64,000 nt of DNA, from NCBI GenBank assembly GCA_934541105.1, contig CAKTDA010000008.1, positions 62,001 through 126,000 on the forward strand, in the 5' to 3' direction. This document shows positions 36,651 through 44,653 of the stretch, one piece after another. A program made the translations under genes and the position numbers. This DNA is from an uncultured Luteitalea sp. (GTDB taxonomy: Bacteria; Acidobacteriota; Vicinamibacteria; Vicinamibacterales; Vicinamibacteraceae). Below the pieces are notes generated by a model, which worked only from the letters and a program-made list of their open reading frames with translations, searched no databases and was not told the DNA's origin. The number at the start of each line of letters is the position of its first letter. The first letter of the stretch is position 1.

Positions 36651-37827
36651 CCGCAACGCGACGGCCTTCGTCGGTCGGCCCTCGGCCTTCGAAGACCACA
36701 CGCCATCGGCAGTCGTTCACCGCACGTCACGTGGGGTCGGCAGTCCCAGCCGACCGTCTGTGAACGTGATCGCCATCGCAATCGGGGCCACCATCGCGAT
36801 CGGGGGAGCCGTCGTGAGCGCGCAGGCGCCGAAGGTCGCGATCACGCCCAAGCCCGCCGAGAAGAAGGTCGAGGTGACCGTGGACGGCAAGCCGTTCACG
36901 ACGTACACGTGGCCCGACTCGCTCGAGAAGCCGGTGCTCTACCCCATCGTCACCGCGGGCGGCACGACGATCACGCGCGGGTTCCCGCCGGGGCCCGGCG
37001 AGCGGCAGGATCACCCGCACCACGTGGGCCTGTGGTTCAACTACGGCGACGTCAACGGCTTCGACTTCTGGAACAACTCCGACGCCATCAAGCCGGAACA
37101 GAAGGTGAAGATGGGCTCGGTCGAGCACCGCGAGGTGGTGAAGACCGAGAGCAGGGGCGACCACGCGGTGCTCCAGGTCAAGGCCGACTGGGTCGCGGGC
37201 GACGGCAAGACGCTGCTCAACGAGACGACGACGTTCACGTTCCGCGCGGGGGCGGACGGCACACGGATGATCGATCGCGTCACGACGCTGGCGGCCGCGC
37301 CCGGCTCGGGCACCGTGAAGCTGACCGACAACAAGGAAGGCATGCTCGGCCTGCGCGTCGTGCGCCCGCTCGAGGATCCGGCCGAGAAGAGCGGCGAGTT
37401 CAAGGACGCCGCCGGTCGCGTGACGAAGATGGCCAACATGGACACCACCGGCGTCACGGGCCAGTACCTGAGCAGCGAAGGCAAGGTCGGCAAGGACGTC
37501 TGGGGCACGCGCGGCGCCTGGACGAAACTGAGCGGCAAGGTCGGCGGCAAGGATGTGACGGTCGCCATCCTCGACACGCCGGGCAACCCGGGCTACCCCA
37601 CGTACTGGCACGCGCGCGGATACGGGCTGTTTGCCGCCAACACGCTTGGGCAGGCGGCGCTCAGCAACGGGAAGGACACGCTGAACTTCTCGATCAGCGA
37701 AGGCGCGCCGGCGACCTTCCGATACCGTATCCTGCTCCTCGACGACAACGCGTCGGCCGCCGAGATGCAGAAGTACGCGCAGGAGTGGGCCTCGGCCAGC
37801 GGCGGCGCCGCAGCGTCGAATCGGTAG
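36634..37827 (+). CDS. PmoA-family (DUF6807) protein, exported
   Basis: Up to 397 residues. The domain is recognisable by RQDHPHHVGLWFNYGDVNGFDFWNN near residue 130 and RYRILLLDD near the C-terminus. Two starts compete. GTG 36634 has AAGGAG 7 bp upstream and overlaps the Gfo/Idh gene by 17 bp. GTG 36760 would start directly at the signal peptide (VNVIAIAIGATIAIGGAVVSA), but lacks an RBS. The stretch between the two contains a heptamer array that elsewhere is always non-coding, which favours the later start; the RBS favours the earlier one. The role is probably in the periplasm, with the oxidoreductase encoded upstream. Confidence 0.78.
   Translation: MQHDANRNATAFVGRPSAFEDHTPSAVVHRTSRGVGSPSRPSVNVIAIAIGATIAIGGAVVSAQAPKVAITPKPAEKKVEVTVDGKPFTTYTWPDSLEKPVLYPIVTAGGTTITRGFPPGPGERQDHPHHVGLWFNYGDVNGFDFWNNSDAIKPEQKVKMGSVEHREVVKTESRGDHAVLQVKADWVAGDGKTLLNETTTFTFRAGADGTRMIDRVTTLAAAPGSGTVKLTDNKEGMLGLRVVRPLEDPAEKSGEFKDAAGRVTKMANMDTTGVTGQYLSSEGKVGKDVWGTRGAWTKLSGKVGGKDVTVAILDTPGNPGYPTYWHARGYGLFAANTLGQAALSNGKDTLNFSISEGAPATFRYRILLLDDNASAAEMQKYAQEWASASGGAAASNR
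36663..36690. repeat. Heptamer tandem array, GGCCTTC family
   Basis: Four units in register: GGCCTTC, GTCGGTC, GGCCCTC, GGCCTTC. It lies just after the Gfo/Idh stop codon, inside the extended N-terminus of the PmoA-family ORF if that gene starts at 36634. Confidence 0.75.
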
Positions 37828-37859
37828 GAGTCTGGTAGCGGGTAGCGTAGCGGTCGGCA

Positions 37860-37888
37860 GGCTGTAGGCCGTAGGCCCGTAGGCTGTC
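37860..37888. repeat. Heptamer tandem array, GGCTGTA family
   Basis: Units GGCTGTA, GGCCGTA, GGCCCGTA (one extra base), GGCTGTC between the PmoA-family gene and the cytochrome gene. Preceding GGTAGCG words look like further decayed units. Confidence 0.8.
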
Positions 37889-37915
37889 TGCGGTGAGCAT
37901 GAGGACGCGACGAGT

Positions 37916-38314
37916 ATGCGGAATGGACGGATGCTGGGCGCCGCGGCGGTGGCGCTGATGATTGTCACCGGGGCGAGCACGTCGCTCACCTTCGCGCAGG
38001 CCGCGAAGAAGAAGGGCACGGCAAAGGCAGCAGCCGCCGGGCCGGTCCCCACGGCCGAGGAGATTGCCTCGGCCGAGGAGGCCTACAAGACCAAGTGCGC
38101 CATCTGCCACACGATGGACGGCAACTCGCCGCTGCCGATGATGAACTTCAGCGACGGCGAGTGGAAGCACGGCTCGTCGATTCCCGAGCTGATGAAGACC
38201 ATCGCCGAGGGCGTGCAGGGGACGGCGATGATGCCGTTCAAGGCGCAGTTCACCGAGGGCGAGATTGCCGCCCTCGCCCGCAAGGTCCGCAGCTTCGACA
38301 AGAAGCTGAAGTAG
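37916..38314 (+). CDS. Exported single-haem c-type cytochrome
   Basis: 132 residues: a signal peptide (MLGAAAVALMIVTGASTSLTFAQA), a lysine/alanine linker, then a cytochrome c domain with the haem motif CAICH at 61-65. A distal Met is available in LPMMNF (about residue 74) or GTAMMPF (about 105). It is a periplasmic electron carrier. As the last gene of the Gfo/Idh-PmoA group it could accept electrons from a periplasmic sugar oxidation, including from the GMC flavoproteins at 51-54 kb, whose usual cytochrome subunit is missing. This link is inference. Its last codons take part in an 18-bp inverted repeat with the convergent gene. Confidence 0.88.
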   Translation: MRNGRMLGAAAVALMIVTGASTSLTFAQAAKKKGTAKAAAAGPVPTAEEIASAEEAYKTKCAICHTMDGNSPLPMMNFSDGEWKHGSSIPELMKTIAEGVQGTAMMPFKAQFTEGEIAALARKVRSFDKKLK

Positions 38315-38344
38315 GGCGCGTTCCGGACGCGCCCTACTTCAGCT
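38304..38344. terminator. Bidirectional hairpin spanning both stop codons of convergent genes
   Basis: A perfect 18-bp inverted repeat (38304-38321 with 38327-38344, loop TCCGG) covers the ends of both genes, so each finishes with the codons CTG AAG TAG. It probably serves as a shared terminator or 3'-end stabiliser. Confidence 0.75.
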
Positions 38345-40436
38345 GCATCAGGATGAACGCGTACTCGAGCGCCACCTGCTCGAGGCGCGTGAACCGGCCC
38401 GAGCGTCCGCCGTGGCCGGCTTCCATGTTCACGCGGAACAGCACGGGCGACGGCGACGAGTCGAGCGTCCGGAGCTTCGCGACGTACTTGGCCGGCTCCC
38501 AGTACTGCACCTGCGAGTCCCACAGGCCGGTCGTGACGAGCATCGCCGGATAGGAGGCCTTCTTCAGCTGGTCGTACGGCGAGTACGACAGCATGTAGTC
38601 GTAGGACGCCTGCTGCTTCGGGTTCCCCCACTCGTCGAACTCGTTCGTCGTGAGCGGGATCGACTCGTCGAGCATCGTCGTCACCACGTCGACGAACGGC
38701 ACGTGCGAGACGATGCCGCGATACAGTTCGGGCGCGAGGTTGACGACCGCGCCCATCAGCAGGCCACCCGCGCTGCCGCCCATCGCGAACACCTTGTCGG
38801 GCGCCGCGTACTTCTGCGCGACGAGCGCCTTCGTGACGTCCACGAAGTCGGTGAAGGTGTTCTTCTTCTTCAGCAGCTTGCCGTCCTCGTACCACGCGCG
38901 GCCCATCTCCTGCCCGCCGCGGATGTGGGCGATGGCCACGACGAACCCGCGATCGAGCAGGCTCACCCAGTCGCTGCGGAAGCTCGGGTCGCTCGAGTAC
39001 CCATACGACCCGTAGCCGTACTGGTAGAGCGGCGCCGTGCCGTCGCGCGGCGTGTCCCTGCGGTAGGCGACCGACACCGGCACCCTGGCGCCGTCGCGTG
39101 CCGTGACCCACACGCGCTCGGTGGCGTAACGGCTCTTGTCGAAGCCGCCGAGCACAGGTGTCTCCTTCACGAGCGTGCGTGCACCCGACGTCATGTCGAG
39201 GTCGTAGATCGTCTGCGGCGTCGTGAGCGACGTGTACGTGTAGCGCAGCACCGCGGTGTCGGCCTCGCGGTTGGTGCCGAGCCCCATGACGTACACCGGC
39301 TCGTCGGAGTCCACGTCGCGCGACTGCCCTGCGGCATCGATGATGCGCAGACGCTGCAATGCATCACGACGCTCCCCGACCACGAGGTGGCGCGCGAACA
39401 CCTCGACGCCCGAGACGAAGACGTCGGCGCGGTGCGGCACGACGTCCTTCCACTGCGCGCGATCGCCAACCGCGGCATCGGATGCCTCGACGATGCGGAA
39501 GTTCTTCGCCTGCCAGTTCGTGCGAATCACCCAGCGCCCGCCGCCGTGATCGGCCTCGTACTCGACGTCGCGCTCACGCGGCACGAGCACGCGGAAGGCG
39601 GCTGCCGGCTCGTCCACGGGAATGCAGCGCGTCTCGCTCGAGACGGTGCTGCTCACGGCAATGCAGAGGAAGCGGTCGTCCTTCGTGCGTCCGACGCCCA
39701 TGTAGAAGCTGTCGTCGGATTCCTCGTAGACCAGGACGTCGGTCTTCGGATCCGTGCCGACGACATGGCGCTTCACGCGCTTTGTCAGCAGCGTCTGCGG
39801 ATCGATCTCGACGTAGAACACCGTGCGGCTGTCGCCCGCCCACACGACGTTGCCCGACGTGCCCGTGATCGTCTCGGGCAGCAGCTCTCCTGACGCGATG
39901 TCCTTGAACTGGATGGTGTACTGCCGGCGGCCGACGGTGTCGGTGGAGTACGCGATCCGCGCGTTGTCGGGCGACACGTCCCACTGCCCGAGATCGAAGT
40001 ACTGGTGGCCGTCGGCAAGTGCGTTCTGGTCCACGAGCACCTGCTCGGGACCGCCCCTGGCAGGCCGACGCACGTTGACCGCGTAGTCCTTCCCCGGCAC
40101 GAACCGGCTCTGATAGAGGAACCCGCGCATCGGCCATGGGGGCTGCTCGTCGTCCTGCTTGTAGCGTCCCTTCAGTTCCTCGAACAGTTGCTCACGCAGG
40201 CCCTTCACGGGCGCGAGCACCGCATCGGTGTACGCGTTCTCGGCCTCGAGGTGCCTGATGACGTCGGGCGACTTGCGGGTGTCGTCGCGAAGCCAGTAGT
40301 ACGGATCCTCGCGATTACCGCTGGGCGACGTGACGGTATGCGGCTTCTGCGCCGCCACGGGCGGTGTCGGCGCCTGGGCCATGAGGGGAATGCCGACGCA
40401 CGACATGGCGGCGATGAGCGCGGCCGTCGTCTTCAT
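38334..40436 (-). CDS. S9-family serine peptidase (oligopeptidase B-like), exported
   Basis: 700 residues: a signal peptide (MKTTAALIAAMSCVGIPLMA), an N-terminal seven-bladed propeller (EDPYYWLRDDTRKSPDVI start, as in oligopeptidase B/prolyl oligopeptidase), and a C-terminal alpha/beta-hydrolase. The catalytic triad is visible: Ser in MGGSAGGLLMG near 552, Asp in TTGLWDSQVQYWEP near 638, His in EAGHGGRSG near 673. It cleaves short peptides, probably after basic residues if truly OpdB-like, here in the periplasm rather than the cytoplasm. The start overlaps the stop of the upstream TIM-barrel gene (ATGA), so the two are coupled despite unrelated functions. Confidence 0.92.
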   Translation of the reverse strand: MKTTAALIAAMSCVGIPLMAQAPTPPVAAQKPHTVTSPSGNREDPYYWLRDDTRKSPDVIRHLEAENAYTDAVLAPVKGLREQLFEELKGRYKQDDEQPPWPMRGFLYQSRFVPGKDYAVNVRRPARGGPEQVLVDQNALADGHQYFDLGQWDVSPDNARIAYSTDTVGRRQYTIQFKDIASGELLPETITGTSGNVVWAGDSRTVFYVEIDPQTLLTKRVKRHVVGTDPKTDVLVYEESDDSFYMGVGRTKDDRFLCIAVSSTVSSETRCIPVDEPAAAFRVLVPRERDVEYEADHGGGRWVIRTNWQAKNFRIVEASDAAVGDRAQWKDVVPHRADVFVSGVEVFARHLVVGERRDALQRLRIIDAAGQSRDVDSDEPVYVMGLGTNREADTAVLRYTYTSLTTPQTIYDLDMTSGARTLVKETPVLGGFDKSRYATERVWVTARDGARVPVSVAYRRDTPRDGTAPLYQYGYGSYGYSSDPSFRSDWVSLLDRGFVVAIAHIRGGQEMGRAWYEDGKLLKKKNTFTDFVDVTKALVAQKYAAPDKVFAMGGSAGGLLMGAVVNLAPELYRGIVSHVPFVDVVTTMLDESIPLTTNEFDEWGNPKQQASYDYMLSYSPYDQLKKASYPAMLVTTGLWDSQVQYWEPAKYVAKLRTLDSSPSPVLFRVNMEAGHGGRSGRFTRLEQVALEYAFILMQLK

Positions 40437-41299
40437 ACGTTGCAGAGCGCGACCGCTTCGCGCAGCGACGTCAGCGGGTCGCGTGTCGGGATGAATTCGT
40501 GCGCGAAGTACCCCTGGTAGCCCTTGTCGGCGACCCACTTCGCGATGGTGCGCCACTGGAGCTCCTGCGTGTCGTCGAGCTCGTTGCGCCCCGGCACGCC
40601 GCCCGTGTGCAGGTGGGCGATGTAGTCCCAGTTGTCGCCCATCGTCCGGAGGATGTCTCCCTCCATGATCTGCATGTGGTAGATGTCGTAGAGCAGCTTG
40701 ATGCGCGGCGAGCCCACACGCTTGCAGACGTCCACGCCGTACGGCGTGTTGTCGCCGATGTAGTCCTTGTGGTTCACCTTGCTGTTGAGCAGCTCGACGA
40801 TCACGGTGACGCCCTCGGCCTCTGCCACCGGCTTGATGCGGTTCAGGCACGCCACGCTGTTGACCTTGGCCTCCTCGATGTCCTGCCCGCGGCGGTTGCC
40901 GAAGAACGTGATCACGTTCGGCACGCCGGCCTTCGCGGCCTTCGGAATCATCTCGGTCAGCGACTTCACGATGTCGTCGTGGAACTTCGTGTTGTTGATG
41001 CCGTCGGGAATCGAGCGCACGGCCGGGAAGCCCGTCGAACACGTCAGTCCGAAGTCACGCTTCGCGATCGTCCACTCCTCCTCGGTGAGGAGGTCCACGG
41101 CGGGCAGTCCCATCTCGGCGCACGCCTTGAAGAACTCGGCGAGCGGGATCTTCCCGTAGCACCAGCGGCACACCGACTGCTTCAACCGGCTGGATCCGGG
41201 CTTCGGGGCCGCCTGTGCGGCAGCCGACGCGGGCAGCGCGGCACCGGCGGCAGTGAGGGCGGCGGCGCCGAGGAGTTCACGGCGTGTGACGTCGGTCAT
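40433..41299 (-). CDS. Tat-exported hydroxypyruvate-isomerase-like TIM-barrel protein
   Basis: 288 residues with a Tat signal (VTRRELLGAAALTAAGAALPASA), then a xylose-isomerase-like barrel: LKQSVCRWCYGKIP at the start, VIVELLNSKVNHKDY near 167 (Glu), IKLLYDIYHMQIMEGD near 200 (Asp, His), and YFAHEFIPTRDP near the end (Glu). The pattern resembles hydroxypyruvate isomerase, but Tat export excludes a cytoplasmic glyoxylate role. As with the barrel at 23230, a periplasmic keto-sugar reaction is plausible. Start ATG 41299 has AGGAGA 8 bp upstream. It overlaps the S9 peptidase gene by 4 bp. Confidence 0.83.
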   Translation of the reverse strand: MTDVTRRELLGAAALTAAGAALPASAAAQAAPKPGSSRLKQSVCRWCYGKIPLAEFFKACAEMGLPAVDLLTEEEWTIAKRDFGLTCSTGFPAVRSIPDGINNTKFHDDIVKSLTEMIPKAAKAGVPNVITFFGNRRGQDIEEAKVNSVACLNRIKPVAEAEGVTVIVELLNSKVNHKDYIGDNTPYGVDVCKRVGSPRIKLLYDIYHMQIMEGDILRTMGDNWDYIAHLHTGGVPGRNELDDTQELQWRTIAKWVADKGYQGYFAHEFIPTRDPLTSLREAVALCNV

Positions 41300-41481
41300 T
41301 GACCAGTCTCCTTGAATAGGCGGGATTGTAGCGGAAACGCGGCGCGCGAATGACCGCGACTTTTGTCTCCCGCGAAAGCGAACAAGGCGCCGCTCGAGGC
41401 CGGAAATATGTGGTTCTGGCAGGGCGACGTTCTTGCAGAGTTGACCACAGGTAGGGAGTTTCTTCCTTTTTCGAGGTGAGA

Positions 41482-42108
41482 ATGAAAGTTCGAGCAGCAC
41501 TACTGAGCGCGTTGGCCGTCTTCGTCCTGGGTACGACCGCAGGCCAGGCTCGCGCCAGCATCATCGTCGGCGGTTTGACCTTCGACGACAATGCCTTTGC
41601 CGATGAACTCGTCTCCTCTGTCGGCAGCTACTCAGTCGGGGGCGCCGCTACCCTCGACGCCGCGCTCGTTGGGCCCGATGCCAGCAGCTACGCGTTCAGT
41701 TTTTCGCCGGACGCACAACTGGTGCTGCGGTTCGTCGACAACCTGCTCTTCAATGGAGCCGGCGCCGACCTGGCGGTTTTCGATTTGGGCGTCAACGATT
41801 CCTTCGACCTGGCGATCGCAGTAGGCGGAGCCACCCGCACCTACACTACCGCTTCGACCCCCTTCACCGCCGGTGGGTTCGACCTCAACGCCGCGCTGAT
41901 CGACTTGTCCGACTTCGGTCTGGCAGCCGGCGCGACGGTGAGCGACATCCAGATCTTTCCCCTGATCTTTGGCACTACTCCCTCGTTCGCGGCATTCGGC
42001 GCGCTCAACAGCCAGGCCGCGGTGCCAGAGCCTTCGGTCCCCGAACCGACGGCCCTCCTGCTGCTCGGCAGCGCGCTCGTGGCCGGATTTGCCCGCCGCA
42101 GGCGATAA
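41482..42108 (+). CDS. PEP-CTERM sorting-domain protein
   Basis: 208 residues: a signal peptide (MKVRAALLSALAVFVLGTTAGQARA), a beta-rich middle section rich in Asp, Ala, Phe and Gly with no known domain, and the C-terminal sorting tag VPEPTALLLLGSALVAGFA followed by RRRR. This tag is processed by exosortase (EpsH family), so the protein is destined for the envelope or extracellular matrix. No exosortase gene lies in the window. ATG 41482 was chosen over the GTG 6 bp upstream, which overlaps the RBS (GAGGTGAG). Base composition is somewhat less GC-rich than the neighbours. It stands alone, divergent from the TIM-barrel gene. Confidence 0.88.
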   Translation: MKVRAALLSALAVFVLGTTAGQARASIIVGGLTFDDNAFADELVSSVGSYSVGGAATLDAALVGPDASSYAFSFSPDAQLVLRFVDNLLFNGAGADLAVFDLGVNDSFDLAIAVGGATRTYTTASTPFTAGGFDLNAALIDLSDFGLAAGATVSDIQIFPLIFGTTPSFAAFGALNSQAAVPEPSVPEPTALLLLGSALVAGFARRRR

Positions 42109-42198
42109 CGCGACACGGTATGGGGCGTCGATCTCCGGATGGACGCCTGCGTTTCACCACGGGGCGCGCTCGGGGAGCGCGCCCTACCGTCCAGGCCC

Positions 42199-42261
42199 GT
42201 TACCCGCTCCCCGATACCCGATACCCGATACCCGGAACCCCGTACCCGGTACCCGGTACGC
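42199..42261. repeat. Heptamer tandem array, GATACCC family
   Basis: Nine units in exact register: GTTACCC, GCTCCCC, GATACCC three times, GGAACCC, CGTACCC, GGTACCC, GGTACGC. It ends 3 bp from the stop codon of the mannonate dehydratase gene. The family recurs at 60545 and, in reverse complement, at 62455. Confidence 0.92.
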
Positions 42262-42264
42262 GCC

Positions 42265-43473
42265 CTACCAGTCGTGCATCGTGCCGTCGAGGCGGCGGTT
42301 GACGGGCAGGTAGGCCGGCTCGTACGGGTACTCCGCGGCGAGGCCCTCGTCGATGTCCACCCCGAGGCCCGGTGCGTCCCCGGGGTGCATGAAACCGTCC
42401 TGGAAGACGTACTCGTGCGGGAACACGGCATCGGTGTCCGGGGTGTGCGGCATGTGTTCCTGGATGCCGAAGTTGTGCACGTGGAGATCGAAGTGCAGGG
42501 CGGCCGCCATGCAGACGGGGCTCAGGTCCGTCGCGCCGTGGCTACCCGTCCTCACCTGGTGCAACTCGGCGAGCGCGGCAATCCGGCGCAGGTGCGTGAT
42601 GCCGCCTGCGTGGACCACGGTCGTGCGGATGTAGTCGATCAGCTGCTCCTGGATCAACTGCTGGCAGTCGACGATCGAGTTGAACACCTCGCCCACCGCG
42701 ATCGGCGTCGTCGTGTGCTGTCGGATCAGGCGGAAGGCGTCCTGCCGTTCCGCGGGCGTCGGATCCTCCATCCAGAACAGGTGATACGGCTCGAGCGACC
42801 TGCCGGCACGCGCGGCTTCGATGGGGGTGAGCCGGTGGTGGACGTCGTGCAGCAGGTGCAGGTCGTCGCCGAACTCCCTGCGAATCCGCTCGAAGAGGCT
42901 GGGCAGGAACGTGAGGTAGGCCTCGGTGCTCCAGCGGTGCTCGGAGGCCGTGCCCTTCTCGGCGGGCTCGTAGGGGCGTCCTGCCAGCGGGACGCCATAC
43001 GTGCTGCTCAGGCCCGGGATGCCCGACTGCACGCGGATTGCCTTGTAGCCGAGATCGAGATGGTAGGCGACGGCCTTGACGGCGTGGTCCACGTCGTGGC
43101 CGTTCGCGTGGGCATACACCATCACGGACTCGCGTGACGGACCGCCGAGCAGCTGATACACCGGCATGCCGGCGACCTTGCCCTTGATGTCCCAGAGCGC
43201 AGTGTCCACGGCCGCGATCGCGCTCATCGTCACGGGACCGCGCCGCCAGTACGCACCCTTGTACAGGTACTGCCAGGTGTCCTCGATCCGCCGCGCGTCC
43301 CGCCCGATGAGCAGGGGGACGACGTGGTCGGTGAGGTAGCTCGCCACCGCAAGCTCGCGGCCGTTCAGCGTCGCGTCGCCGAGACCGTACACGCCATCCT
43401 CGGTGACCACCTTCAGGGTCACGAAGTTGCGACCCGGACAGGTCACGATCACGCGGGCGTCTACGATATTCAT
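42265..43473 (-). CDS. manD: Mannonate dehydratase (ManD/RspA-type enolase-superfamily)
   Basis: 402 residues, the usual ManD length. Enolase-superfamily features match the characterised ManD group: GYKAIRVQSG near 143-152 (Arg base region), LLHDVHHRLTP near 206 (metal Asp plus catalytic His), WMEDPTP near 233 (metal Glu), AVGEVFNS near 258 (metal Glu), and RTGSHGATDLSP near 309 (His). It dehydrates D-mannonate to 2-keto-3-deoxygluconate in the cytoplasm. It is the last gene of a run with KDG kinase, KDPG aldolase, a hexuronate-type transporter and an SDR, which strongly supports the assignment over other sugar-acid dehydratases. Start ATG 43473. Confidence 0.9.
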   Translation of the reverse strand: MNIVDARVIVTCPGRNFVTLKVVTEDGVYGLGDATLNGRELAVASYLTDHVVPLLIGRDARRIEDTWQYLYKGAYWRRGPVTMSAIAAVDTALWDIKGKVAGMPVYQLLGGPSRESVMVYAHANGHDVDHAVKAVAYHLDLGYKAIRVQSGIPGLSSTYGVPLAGRPYEPAEKGTASEHRWSTEAYLTFLPSLFERIRREFGDDLHLLHDVHHRLTPIEAARAGRSLEPYHLFWMEDPTPAERQDAFRLIRQHTTTPIAVGEVFNSIVDCQQLIQEQLIDYIRTTVVHAGGITHLRRIAALAELHQVRTGSHGATDLSPVCMAAALHFDLHVHNFGIQEHMPHTPDTDAVFPHEYVFQDGFMHPGDAPGLGVDIDEGLAAEYPYEPAYLPVNRRLDGTMHDW

Positions 43474-43482
43474 GGCCTGAGG

Positions 43483-43552
43483 GGCCTATAGCCTACGGCC
43501 TACAGCCTACGAGCAGGCTGCTGGCTGTAGGCTGCAGGCTGTAGGCTGCTGG
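43483..43552. repeat. Inverted heptamer array between kdgK and manD
   Basis: Ten units in exact register: GGCCTAT, AGCCTAC, GGCCTAC, AGCCTAC, GAGCAGG, CTGCTGG, CTGTAGG, CTGCAGG, CTGTAGG, CTGCTGG. The first and second halves are reverse complements, giving a ~19-bp stem (43492-43510 with 43527-43545) and a 16-nt loop. It ends at the kdgK stop codon. Confidence 0.92.
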
Positions 43553-44584
43553 TTACCGCTGGACGCGCCCGCTGGCATCGCCCTTGACGAGGCGCTCGAC
43601 TTCGTCCACTCTGACGCGGTTGAAGTCGCCGGGAATCGTCTGCTTGAGCGCGCTCGCGGCCACGGCAAAGCGCAGCGCGTCGATTGGCGACTTGCCCGCG
43701 ATCAACCCGTAGATCAGGCCGCCCGCGAAGCTGTCGCCCCCGCCGATCCGGTCCACGAGCCGCACCTCGTACTGCTGGCTGCGCTCGAACGTCCCCGCGG
43801 CCTTGTCGTAAATCGCGGCGCTCCAGCCGTTGTCGCTCGCCGAATGGCTCTCGCGCAGCGTGATCGCCACGAGCGCGCAGTCGAACGTGCTGGCGACCTC
43901 GGCCGCCGTCGCCTTGTATGCCTCGAGATCCAGTTCGCCCGTCGTGACGTCGGTGCCCTTGACCTCGAAGCCGAGCACCGACTGGATGTCCTCCTCGTTG
44001 GCGATGACGACGTCGACGTACTCCATCAGCGGGCGCATCACGGCCTGCGCCTGCTTCTCGGTCCAGAGCTTCTTGCGGAAGTTCAGGTCCATGCTGACGG
44101 TGGCGCCGGCCGCCTGCGCCGCCTGCAGGGCCTCCTTCGCGCACGCGGCGCCGTTGTCGCCGAGCGCCGGGGTGATCCCCGTGCAGTGGAACCACCTGGC
44201 GCCCTCGAACACCGTCGCCCAGTCCACGGTGCCCGGCGTCATCTCGGCGATGGCCGACCGCGCGCGGTCGTAGATCACCTGCGATGCGCGCTGGCTGGCC
44301 GAAGTCTCGGCGTAGTAGACGCCTATCCGATCGCCGCCGCGGACGATGTGCCCGGTGCGCACGCCTTCGGCACGCAGCGCCTTCACCGCAGCCTCGCCGA
44401 TGGCATGCGTCGGCAGGCGGGTCACGTAGTGGCTCTCCAGGCCGAATGTCGCGAGGCTCACGGCGACGTTGGCCTCGCCGCCGCCGAACGTCGCGACAAA
44501 CTGCGGGGTCTGGAGGAATCGCTCGAACCCCGGGGGGCTCAAGCGCAGCATCAGCTCACCGAAACAGACAGTCTTCATGGGCAT
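43553..44584 (-). CDS. kdgK: 2-keto-3-deoxygluconate kinase (PfkB family)
   Basis: 343 residues. The PfkB/ribokinase fold is shown by GGGEANVAVSLATFGLES near 34-51 (substrate lid) and DRIGGGDSFAGGLIYGL near 278-294 (anion hole and catalytic Asp). The N-terminus TVCFGELMLRLSPPG resembles KDG kinases, with RASQVIYDRARSA near 100 as expected for that branch. It phosphorylates KDG to KDPG, between mannonate dehydratase and KDPG aldolase, both encoded next to it. ATG 44584 was chosen; ATG 44578 is an alternative two codons later. No strong RBS is visible, and a heptamer array occupies the leader. Confidence 0.9.
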   Translation of the reverse strand: MPMKTVCFGELMLRLSPPGFERFLQTPQFVATFGGGEANVAVSLATFGLESHYVTRLPTHAIGEAAVKALRAEGVRTGHIVRGGDRIGVYYAETSASQRASQVIYDRARSAIAEMTPGTVDWATVFEGARWFHCTGITPALGDNGAACAKEALQAAQAAGATVSMDLNFRKKLWTEKQAQAVMRPLMEYVDVVIANEEDIQSVLGFEVKGTDVTTGELDLEAYKATAAEVASTFDCALVAITLRESHSASDNGWSAAIYDKAAGTFERSQQYEVRLVDRIGGGDSFAGGLIYGLIAGKSPIDALRFAVAASALKQTIPGDFNRVRVDEVERLVKGDASGRVQR

Positions 44585-44589
44585 GGGAT

Positions 44590-44645
44590 GGCCTTCGTCA
44601 TTCGGCCGTCGGCCTTCGTCACTCGACCGTCGGCCGTCGGCGGTC
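44590..44645. repeat. Heptamer tandem array, GGCCTTC/GGCCGTC family
   Basis: Eight units in exact register: GGCCTTC, GTCATTC, GGCCGTC, GGCCTTC, GTCACTC, GACCGTC, GGCCGTC, GGCGGTC. It fills the gap between the KDPG aldolase and KDG kinase genes of the hexuronate operon. Confidence 0.92.
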
Positions 44646-44653
44646 GGACGCGG

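Noticed and set aside
42199..42261. CRISPR array
   Set aside because: Repeats are 7 bp with no unique spacers and no cas genes; it is one of the heptamer arrays.
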